From positions 21,929-85,928 of the forward strand of contig NZ_PQHZ01000029.1 of NCBI RefSeq assembly GCF_003385185.1: a DNA stretch of 64,000 nucleotides, given 5' to 3'. Below, in pieces: positions 49,986 to 57,159 of the stretch. How positions within the stretch are numbered: position 1 is the stretch's first letter; every line of letters starts with the position of its first letter. The DNA is from Amycolatopsis palatopharyngis (GTDB taxonomy: Bacteria > Actinomycetota > Actinomycetes > Mycobacteriales > Pseudonocardiaceae). The notes beneath the pieces were generated by a model. It was not told the origin of the DNA and searched no databases. It saw only the letters and a list, made by a program, of their open reading frames with translations. The translations under genes and the position numbers were made by a program.

Positions 49986-51575
49986 TCACCCTTCGCTGTT
50001 CTTTCCTGTCGACAGTTGGTTAACCCGCGGGGGTCCGGCGTTGTTCCCGTCGTGCACTCGCTCCAGCCGCACCCACGGTAGCCCGGCCGGGGCACCGGAG
50101 CCGATGAGATCCAGCAGAGCAGCGGTGTCGGCATGCTCCTCGACGGCGTCGGCGATCCGGTCCAGCATGGCCTCCCGCCGTGCCGCGAAGCCGGGTGTGG
50201 CCGAAGGGTGCCAGTCCACCCCCGCCTGCCCTGCGACCTCGGTCAGCCATGCCCGCCGGAATTCGTCGTTCTCGAAGACTCCGTGCCAGATGGTGCCCCA
50301 TACGGCTGAGCTCTGGACCCCGTCGAGGAACGGTTCGAGGCCGTCCTGTGCCGCATCCTCGATACGAACGACACCGTGATGTATCTCGTAACCGCGTACG
50401 GAATGCCCCCGCCAGGAGCCGGTGGGCCTGGCCAGCGACTTCTCCTCGGCGAACCGCACCGACAGTGGCAGCAACCCGAGGCCGGGAACGGAGCCGATAC
50501 GCGATTCGACCGAATCCTCGATGGTGCGGGCCAGCATCTGGTACCCGCCGCAGATCCCCAGCACCGGCCGGGCCTGCTCGGCCCTGGCCCGCAGCGCCCT
50601 TTCGATGCCTCGTTCCCGTAGCCATGCGAGGTCATCCACAGTGGACCGAGTGCCGGGCAGCACCACTACGTCCGCCGCCGCGATCACGTGCGGATCCGCG
50701 GTGACCTCCACCGACACACCTGGTTCGGCGGCGAGCGGGTCGAGGTCGGTGGCGTTGGAGACACGGGGAAAGCGCACCGCGGCGATCCGCAAAGTCGCAC
50801 CATCGCCGGGTTCCTGGCTGCCCCAGCCCGCCATCGCTAGCGCGTCCTCGGAATCCAGCCATGCCTCGGCCAGCCAGGGCAGCACCCCGAGTACGGGCCT
50901 GCCGGTCAGCTGTTCGAGCGACTCGAGTCCCGGCCGGAGCAGGGCGGGGTCGCCGCGAAACTTGTTCACCAGGAAGCCCGCCACGAGCGCCTGATCGGAT
51001 GGTTCGAGCAGTGCCAGCGTGCCGGACATCGCGGCGAGTACGCCGCCGCGATCGATGTCGCCGACCACCAGCACCGGCAGATCCGCGTGCCGCGCCAGCC
51101 CCATGTTGACGTAGTCCCCGGAGCGCAGGTTGATCTCGGCGGGACTGCCCGCTCCCTCGCAGATCACCACATCGAACCGGGAACGCAGCTCGGCGAGGGC
51201 CGCGTATGCGGCCTCGGCCAGCGCGGCGCGTCCCGTGGCCCATTCGCCCGCGACGAGCTCGCCCCATGGCTTGCCCCGGAGCACGACGTGACTACGCCGG
51301 TCCCCGCCCGGCTTGAGCAGCACCGGGTTCATGGCCGACTCGGGTTCGACACCGGCCGCGACCGCCTGCAGCCACTGCGCCCTGCCGATTTCGGCGCCGT
51401 CGGCACACACCATCGAGTTGTTCGACATGTTCTGCGACTTGAACGGCGCCACCCGCACCCCCTGGCGCGCCAGCCAGCGGCAGAGGCCCGCGGTCACGGT
51501 CGACTTGCCCGCATCCGAGGTGGTACCAGCCACAACCAGCCCGCCACGCCGAGGTCCCGTTGCCGTCGTCCGCAC
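49986..51575 (-). CDS. cobQ: Cobyric acid synthase
   Basis: 529 residues. It amidates adenosylcobyrinic acid a,c-diamide at four positions using glutamine and ATP. N-terminal P-loop-type LVVAGTTSDAGKSTVTAGL and PFKSQNMSNNS; C-terminal class I glutamine amidotransferase with nucleophile Cys in VLGICGGYQMLA and the His in WGTIWHGVFEND. No other cob gene and no cobalamin riboswitch is visible in the 154 bases upstream. It is divergent from the trypsin-like protease and coupled to mtr. Confidence 0.96.
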   Translation of the reverse strand: MRTTATGPRRGGLVVAGTTSDAGKSTVTAGLCRWLARQGVRVAPFKSQNMSNNSMVCADGAEIGRAQWLQAVAAGVEPESAMNPVLLKPGGDRRSHVVLRGKPWGELVAGEWATGRAALAEAAYAALAELRSRFDVVICEGAGSPAEINLRSGDYVNMGLARHADLPVLVVGDIDRGGVLAAMSGTLALLEPSDQALVAGFLVNKFRGDPALLRPGLESLEQLTGRPVLGVLPWLAEAWLDSEDALAMAGWGSQEPGDGATLRIAAVRFPRVSNATDLDPLAAEPGVSVEVTADPHVIAAADVVVLPGTRSTVDDLAWLRERGIERALRARAEQARPVLGICGGYQMLARTIEDSVESRIGSVPGLGLLPLSVRFAEEKSLARPTGSWRGHSVRGYEIHHGVVRIEDAAQDGLEPFLDGVQSSAVWGTIWHGVFENDEFRRAWLTEVAGQAGVDWHPSATPGFAARREAMLDRIADAVEEHADTAALLDLIGSGAPAGLPWVRLERVHDGNNAGPPRVNQLSTGKNSEG

Positions 51576-51729
51576 GCCGTTCAGCTTCGCAGAGCCACCG
51601 AAGCGCCGCGGACACCACCCGGTTCAGCGACACCGGATTGGGCTTCAGCCGATTAGGGTGTATCGCCGAAGCAGGTGTTGCCGGTAATGGCGCGCCTACA
51701 GCCAGTCGTAGGACCGGAGGGATGATCTC

Positions 51730-52524
51730 ATGCCGCAGAGGTACCGGCGCGCCCCGATCGCGGCCGCGTTGGCCCTGGTCGCCGCCGCGGCCTTCGTCCC
51801 ATCCGCCGGAGCGGACGTAGCGACGCCGAGGGCGGGAGCCCAGCCGAACATCGTCGGTGGCGAGGAGGCCTCCCTGGCCGACCACCCCTACGCCGTGTTC
51901 CTGACCGACGGCGGCGGCCACCAGTACTGCGGTGGCGTGCTCGTCGGCTCCCGGTCGGTCGCCACCGCCGCGCACTGTGCGCTGGCCGTGCGGCGCGCCG
52001 ACCTGCGGGTGGTCGCCGGCCGGGAGGACAAACGGTCCCGGGACGGCTGGGAAGTGTCCGTCCGGGACGTCTGGATCGCCCCTGGGTACCAGGAGCCGTC
52101 CGCCGGGAACGATCTCGCCGTACTCACCTTGCGCGACCGGGTGCCCTACCGTCCTGCCACCGTGGCCGATGCGGACGACAGCGAGCTGTACGCGGCCGGG
52201 ACCAAGGCCACCGTGATCGGCTGGGGCCGCATGTCGGCCGGGGGAGCGCGGTCGAACACGGTACGCAGCGCGCAGGTGCCGGTGGTGAGCGACAGCGACT
52301 GTGGCAAGGCATTCCGCAGCTACGATGCGACGACCATGCTCTGCGCGGGCTACCCGGAGGGTGGTGTCGACGCCTGCCAGGGTGACTCCGGCGGGCCGCT
52401 GATGGTCGGCAGCCGGGTCATCGGCATCGTGTCCTGGGGCGAAGGCTGCGCCGAGGCGGGCAAGCCCGGTGTGTACACCAGGGTGTCCACCTACGCCGAC
52501 CAGATCCGGGAACAAACGGACTGA
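51730..52524 (+). CDS. Secreted trypsin-like serine protease
   Basis: 264 residues. A Sec signal peptide (APIAAALALVAAAAFVPSAGA) and a short propeptide precede IVGGEEASLADHPYAV, the chymotrypsin-fold mature start. The triad is His82 (ATAAHCA), Asp128 (GNDLAVL) and Ser220 (CQGDSGGPL). Cysteines at C81-type, CGK, CAG and CAE positions form the usual disulfides. Asp six residues before the active serine (VDACQGDSGG) predicts trypsin-like cleavage after Lys/Arg. ATG 51730 follows GGAGGG. Confidence 0.95.
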   Translation: MPQRYRRAPIAAALALVAAAAFVPSAGADVATPRAGAQPNIVGGEEASLADHPYAVFLTDGGGHQYCGGVLVGSRSVATAAHCALAVRRADLRVVAGREDKRSRDGWEVSVRDVWIAPGYQEPSAGNDLAVLTLRDRVPYRPATVADADDSELYAAGTKATVIGWGRMSAGGARSNTVRSAQVPVVSDSDCGKAFRSYDATTMLCAGYPEGGVDACQGDSGGPLMVGSRVIGIVSWGEGCAEAGKPGVYTRVSTYADQIREQTD

Positions 52525-52567
52525 CCAGGTAGAACCGCGCCGGTCCTGGCGTGATTGACTTGCCAGG

Positions 52568-53014
52568 ATGAGTGACATCAAGGTGGCTAGCGGCGACGAA
52601 CTGAACACGGCCGATGCCTACGCGATTCTCCGGCTGCGCGTTGACGTCTTCGTGGTGGAACAGGAATGTCCCTATCCCGAACTCGACGGCAAGGACCTGC
52701 TGGCGAGCACACGGCACTTCTGGATCGAGGCCGAGGACGCGGCTGAGGGAGTACTCGGCTGCCTGCGAGTGCTGGTGGAACCGGATGTCGGCTACCGGAT
52801 CGGACGCGTGTGCACGTCGGAGAAGGCCCGCGGTAGCGGGCTGGCCGCTCGGCTGATGGCTGCCGCCCTCGACGTCATCGGTGATGCTGAGAGTGTGCTC
52901 GACGCACAGACCTACGCCACCGGCTTCTATGCGAAGTTCGGGTACCTGACGGTGGGGTCGGAGTACCTGGAGGACGGGATCCCGCACATCACCATGCGCA
53001 GGCCGGCCGCCTGA
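52568..53014 (+). CDS. GNAT acetyltransferase, ElaA family
   Basis: 148 residues. ElaA-type features are YAILRLRVDVFVVEQECPYPELDG at the N-terminus and the acetyl-CoA loop RVCTSEKARGSGLAARLM, followed by AQTYATGFYAKFGY. Substrate unknown. It stands alone between the protease and the convergent bioF. The stop codon overlaps the first of two short direct repeats. Confidence 0.88.
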   Translation: MSDIKVASGDELNTADAYAILRLRVDVFVVEQECPYPELDGKDLLASTRHFWIEAEDAAEGVLGCLRVLVEPDVGYRIGRVCTSEKARGSGLAARLMAAALDVIGDAESVLDAQTYATGFYAKFGYLTVGSEYLEDGIPHITMRRPAA

Positions 53015-53049
53015 ACTGCAAAGTCGGGCGCCGGAACTGCCAACTCGGG
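53013..53049. repeat. Two 16-base direct repeats
   Basis: GAACTGCAAAGTCGGG (53013-53028) and GAACTGCCAACTCGGG (53034-53049) match at 14 of 16 positions with a 21-base period. They fill the whole gap between the convergent GNAT and bioF genes. Confidence 0.55.
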
Positions 53050-54225
53050 TCAGTTGGGGGCGGTTTCGGTGATTACCGCGACCGCGCGGTCTACATCGGA
53101 CTCGGTCAGGTCGGCGCGGGCGGTGAGCCGGAGGCGGGACACGCCGTCCGGCACCGAGGGCGGCCGGAAACAGCCGACCCGGATTCCTTGTTCGGCACAG
53201 CGGGCCGCCCACGCCACCGCGTCCTCCGCGCTCGGCGCGCGTACCGAGACGACGGCCGCCGCGGGCGCGCTGACGGAAAGCCCCGCGTCGCCAAGTCGCA
53301 TGGCGAGATTCTGGGCGGTGGTGCGGACCTTGGTGGCCAGGTCCGGTTCGCCGCGTAGCACCCCGAGCGCGGCCAGAGCCGCCGCCGCACTCCCGGGTGC
53401 CAGTGCCGTGTCGAAGATGAAACTGCGCGCGGTGTCCACGAGGTGGCGGATCACCCTGCGGGGCCCGAGAACGGCTCCGCCCTGGGCGCCGAGCGACTTC
53501 GAGAGGGTGATGGTGGTGACGACGTCCGGCTGACCGGCGAGGCCCGCTTCGTGGACCGCTCCCCGGCCGCCGTCGCCGAGCACACCGAGCCCGTGTGCGT
53601 CGTCCACCAGCAGTGCGGCACCGTGTTCCCGGCAGACCGCGGAAAGTTCGGTCAGCGGGGCGAGATCGCCGTCCACGGAGAAGACCGAGTCGGTGACCAC
53701 CAGCGCTCGTTGCTTGCGGCGGGTGCGCAGTGCGTGCGCGACGGCGTCGGGGTCGCTGTGGGCGACGACGGCGACGTCCGCGCGGGAGAGCCTGCAGCCC
53801 TCGATCAGTGAGGCGTGGATGTACTTGTCCGTCACGATCGCCGATTCGGCGCCGGACAGCGCCGTGACGACTCCGAGGTTCGCGGCGAAGCCCGAGGAGA
53901 ACACCAGTGCTGCCTGCGTGCCGCAGAACCGGGCCAACTCGTGCTCGAGTTCGGCGTGCAGTTCCGTGGAGCCGGTGACCAGCCGGGAACCGGTGGAGCC
54001 CGCGCCCCAGCGCAGGGAGGCCGCCGCAGCAGCGCCTGCGACCCGCTTCTCCCTGGCCAGGCCGAGGTAGTCGTTACCGGCGAGATCGAGCTCGCCGGTG
54101 TCGGGTGTGCGGGCCCGCAGACGACGCACAAGACCCGCCTCCGCACGCCGCTGCGCCTCGGTCTCGAGCCAGTCGAAGACCTGTTCGGGCGGAGCGGCGG
54201 CGATGGCGGGTCCTGGTGCGTTCAC
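53050..54225 (-). CDS. bioF: 8-amino-7-oxononanoate synthase
   Basis: 391 residues, PLP enzyme that condenses pimeloyl-ACP/CoA with alanine in biotin synthesis. The PLP lysine is in TITLSKSLGAQGG; other signatures are NDYLGLA, GSTGSRLVTGSTELH, HASLIEGCRLS and DDAHGLGVLG. GTG 54225 is used, giving a start close to the family norm; no strong ribosome site. The other bio genes are not in the window, so assignment within the alpha-oxoamine synthase family rests on sequence only. Confidence 0.88.
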   Translation of the reverse strand: MNAPGPAIAAAPPEQVFDWLETEAQRRAEAGLVRRLRARTPDTGELDLAGNDYLGLAREKRVAGAAAAASLRWGAGSTGSRLVTGSTELHAELEHELARFCGTQAALVFSSGFAANLGVVTALSGAESAIVTDKYIHASLIEGCRLSRADVAVVAHSDPDAVAHALRTRRKQRALVVTDSVFSVDGDLAPLTELSAVCREHGAALLVDDAHGLGVLGDGGRGAVHEAGLAGQPDVVTTITLSKSLGAQGGAVLGPRRVIRHLVDTARSFIFDTALAPGSAAAALAALGVLRGEPDLATKVRTTAQNLAMRLGDAGLSVSAPAAAVVSVRAPSAEDAVAWAARCAEQGIRVGCFRPPSVPDGVSRLRLTARADLTESDVDRAVAVITETAPN

Positions 54226-54282
54226 GTCTGGCAGTCTCGCATCGCCTGGGAAGCGGCAGAACCGCACCCTAGGTTCTGGATA

Positions 54283-55734
54283 TCAGCCCTCGGTACGGCG
54301 ACGGGCTGGCCCTCGGCCGCCCTGCGGCCTGCCGAACTGCGACCGGCCTCGGCCGCCGCCGTTGCCGCCCTGCTCGCGACGACCGCCGAACGGCGGCCTT
54401 CCGCGACCGGCCGGAGCACCGGTACGGCGTCCGCCAGAGGAGGACCGCGGCGCACGGAACTTGGGCTCGGGGACCGGCTCGCCACTCGGGGTGCGCGCAC
54501 CGGTGATCCGAGTCAGCTCGTGCTCGCCGGGGCGAACAACGGTCTGCTCCGCCTTGACGCCTGCGCGGTCGATCATCCGGCGAACCATGCGGCGCTGATC
54601 GTTGGTGACCATCGTCACGACGGTGCCTGAGGCGCCCGCACGCGCGGTGCGGCCCGCACGGTGCAGGTAGTCCTTGTGGTCGGCTGCCGGGTCAACGTGC
54701 ACGACCAGGCTGATGTCGTCCACGTGGATGCCGCGAGCCGCGACGTCGGTGGCGACCAGGACCGGAGTCCTGCCTTCCTTGAAGTCCGACAGCACGCGGT
54801 TGCGCTGGCCCTGGGTCTTGCCACCGTGCAGCGCGGCCGCGTGCACGCCGCTGGCCCTGAGGCGCTCGGCGAGGCGGTCCACGTGGTGCTTGGTGCGGAC
54901 GAACATGATCGTGCGGCCCTCGCGGGCGCCGATCTCGGTCAGCACGGCCTGCTTGTCCTGGTGCGACACCTGCAGCAGGTGGTGCTCCATGGTGGTGACG
55001 CTGGCGGTCATCGGTGCGATCGAGTGCGTGACCGGGTCGGTCAGGTACGCCTTGACCAGCTTCTCCACGTCACCGTCGAGCGTGGCGGAGAACAGCAGTC
55101 GCTGTCCGCGAGCCGGGGTGAGGTCGAGGATCTCCCGCACCTGGGGCAGGAAGCCCATGTCGGCCATCTGGTCGGCCTCGTCGAGCGTGACGAAGTTGAC
55201 GTCGGAGAGCACGCAGGTGCCCTGCCGGACGTGGTCCGAGAGCCGGCCGGGGGTGGCGATCAGCAGGTCGACGCCCCGGTTGAGTGCCTCGGCCTGCCGG
55301 TTGAAGGCCATCCCGCCGACGGCGGTGCGGCACCACATGTTCATCGACTTAGCCAGCGGGGTCAGCGCGTCGGCGACCTGCATGGCGAGTTCCCGGGTCG
55401 GGACCAGCACCAGCGCCCTGGGGCGCTTGGCGCGGGCCTTGCCGCCGTCGAGCCGCGTCAGCAGGGCGAGGCCGAAAGCGAGGGTCTTGCCCGAACCGGT
55501 CTGTGCCCTGCCGAGCACGTCGCGGCCGGCGAGCGCGTCGGGCAGCGTCGCCGCCTGGATGGCGAATGGGGTGTTCATTCCCGCCTCCTGCAGCGTGCGC
55601 AGCAGCGGAGCGGGCAGGTTCAATTCGGCGAACGACTTCACCGGAGCGCCGCTGGCGGTGCGCGAGAGCGCATCCGCGCCGGCGTGCTGCTTCGGCTTAC
55701 GGGTCGAACGGTCGGAATCGAGCGTGACTGTCAC
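54283..55734 (-). CDS. DEAD-box RNA helicase (RhlE-like)
   Basis: 483 residues. Motifs in order: AQTGSGKTLAFG, PTRELAMQV, TPGRLSDHV, DEADQMADMG, FSATLDGDV, and in RecA2 IMFVRTKHH, ATDVAARGIHV and HRAGRTARAG. The last 90 residues are basic and Gly/Arg-rich (RSSSGGRRTGAPAGRGRPP), an RNA-binding tail. GTG 55734 gives MTVTLDSDRST; the open frame to 55866 lies in the long 5' region. It probably acts in ribosome assembly or cold adaptation. Confidence 0.93.
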   Translation of the reverse strand: MTVTLDSDRSTRKPKQHAGADALSRTASGAPVKSFAELNLPAPLLRTLQEAGMNTPFAIQAATLPDALAGRDVLGRAQTGSGKTLAFGLALLTRLDGGKARAKRPRALVLVPTRELAMQVADALTPLAKSMNMWCRTAVGGMAFNRQAEALNRGVDLLIATPGRLSDHVRQGTCVLSDVNFVTLDEADQMADMGFLPQVREILDLTPARGQRLLFSATLDGDVEKLVKAYLTDPVTHSIAPMTASVTTMEHHLLQVSHQDKQAVLTEIGAREGRTIMFVRTKHHVDRLAERLRASGVHAAALHGGKTQGQRNRVLSDFKEGRTPVLVATDVAARGIHVDDISLVVHVDPAADHKDYLHRAGRTARAGASGTVVTMVTNDQRRMVRRMIDRAGVKAEQTVVRPGEHELTRITGARTPSGEPVPEPKFRAPRSSSGGRRTGAPAGRGRPPFGGRREQGGNGGGRGRSQFGRPQGGRGPARRRTEG

Positions 55735-55905
55735 AGAAATGCCTCGTGCCTCTCGGACGTGGAACGTCGCAAGGAGGCCCGGGCGCCCGCACGCAGGCGG
55801 GCTGACATGAAGATCAAGTGGGCGTTCACAGGGACGAACCCGGCGGCGATCCCGCGGGGGAACCACAACACCGTTGGGGGGTGGAGCACCGCGCCTGTCT
55901 GCCGG

Positions 55906-55931
55906 CTGACGGCGCGAAAGCGCGCTGTCAG
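55906..55931 (-). terminator. Hairpin terminator after the RIO-type kinase gene
   Basis: CTGACGGCGC and its partner GCGCTGTCAG (55906-55931) form an 11-pair stem with one G-U and a short A-rich loop. It lies 42 bases past the kinase stop on the minus strand. The 171 bases between it and the helicase start must then hold the helicase promoter. Confidence 0.5.
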
Positions 55932-55972
55932 TTGCGGTGCGTCACCTACTGTACCTCAGCGAGTGGGCGGCC

Positions 55973-56917
55973 TCAGGTGAGCCCCATCGCGGCGTGGAGA
56001 TCGGCGGTGAGCCCGGTCACGTCCAGCATGTCGTCCGGCAGACCTCGCGAGGCGAACCAGTTCGCCACATTTCGCACGTCACGAGCGAGGAAGTCGAGTC
56101 CGGACGGGTTGGCCAGCACGTCAACCACCTGCGGAAGATCTATCAACACGATCTGTCCCTTGTGGACCAGTATGTTGTAGGCGGAGAGGTCGCCGTGGGC
56201 GAGGCCGCGCACGGCGAGTGACTCGAGAGCCGCCGTCGTCTGGTGCCACAGATCACGCAGTTCACCTCCCCGCGGGCGCAGTTCGGCCAGCCGGGGAGCC
56301 GCTGTGCCGTCGGCGTCGCCGATGAACTCCAACAGCAACTCGGTCCCGTCCCGCTGGACCGGGTAAGGCACGGGGGCGCCCGCGGTCCAGAGCGTCGCGA
56401 GTGTGGCGAACTCCGCGACGGCCCATTGCTCGGCGACCAGGTTGCGACCGAAGGACGTCCGCTGTCGCATCGCCCGCATCTCTCGCGAGCGGCGCATGCG
56501 CCTGCCCTCGAGGTAGCCGGCATCGCGATGGAACAGCCGGTGTTCGTCGCCCCGGTACCGCTTCGCGGCGAGCAGGCAACTGGGCTCCGCGCCCGGCAGG
56601 CCACGCCGCAGCAGGTGAACGTCGGCCTCCTTGCCGGTCTTGAGTACTCCGAGCTCGGTGTCGACCGCACCGAGTTCGGTGACCACCCACGCGGGCAGGG
56701 GGCGCGGTCCTTGCTCGCAGTCGCCCCAGGTGGACCAGCGGTCGCCGTCGCCGGGTATCTCGGTCTCGAACGCGTCGTCGCGTAGTTCCCGCAGACGTTC
56801 CTTGGCCGCCTCGGTGAGGCGGCCGGAACGGGCGGGCTGGATCTCGTCGTCGAATCGGGGTTTGCGCCGTCGACGGGGAAGGTCGTCATGAGCGTGCTGG
56901 AAATCGTGCGATCGCAC
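55973..56917 (-). CDS. RIO-type serine kinase
   Basis: 314 residues. The RIO kinase core is seen in GVLKTGKEADVHLLRRG (nucleotide loop), CLLAAKRYRG (ATP lysine), RGLAHGDLSAYNILVHKG (catalytic Asp and Asn) and IVLIDLPQVVDVLAN (metal-binding Asp). Such bacterial RIO proteins are widespread in actinobacteria but their substrates are unknown. The N-terminal 60 residues are basic (LPRRRRKPRFDDE). GTG 56917 is chosen for AAGGAG eight bases upstream. It may be preceded by an 18-codon upstream ORF. Confidence 0.88.
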   Translation of the reverse strand: MRSHDFQHAHDDLPRRRRKPRFDDEIQPARSGRLTEAAKERLRELRDDAFETEIPGDGDRWSTWGDCEQGPRPLPAWVVTELGAVDTELGVLKTGKEADVHLLRRGLPGAEPSCLLAAKRYRGDEHRLFHRDAGYLEGRRMRRSREMRAMRQRTSFGRNLVAEQWAVAEFATLATLWTAGAPVPYPVQRDGTELLLEFIGDADGTAAPRLAELRPRGGELRDLWHQTTAALESLAVRGLAHGDLSAYNILVHKGQIVLIDLPQVVDVLANPSGLDFLARDVRNVANWFASRGLPDDMLDVTGLTADLHAAMGLT

Positions 56918-56964
56918 TGGTGAGACTCCTTGGCAGAAGTGGAAGCCCCACCGGTACGACTGGC

Positions 56965-57021
56965 TCAGCCGGGTGGGACAGCGGAGAGGGTGCGGACGGC
57001 ATCCGCGACATCGACGGCCAT
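56965..57021 (-). CDS. Possible 18-codon upstream ORF before the RIO-type kinase
   Basis: ATG 57021 to TGA 56965 encodes MAVDVADAVRTLSAVPPG. It has a strong GAGGAGG ribosome site seven bases upstream and ends 47 bases before the kinase GTG. It might be a leader peptide or simply a chance frame; only the ribosome site and position argue for it. Confidence 0.35.
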   Translation of the reverse strand: MAVDVADAVRTLSAVPPG

Positions 57022-57159
57022 CGGCTACCTCCTCTCGTTCCACTCAGCGCATTCGCTCGGTGCCCGTATCGAGAACGTGCGGGCGCGATCACAGCTACGT
57101 GCCGGACCGGTCCACCATGGCGTCCGCCGCACGCGCCCGCAACCGATTTTCGTGAGCGG

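Noticed and set aside
51576..51729. Cobalamin riboswitch upstream of cobQ
   Set aside because: The 154-base gap lacks the B12-box type sequence and the expected fold; nothing supported it.
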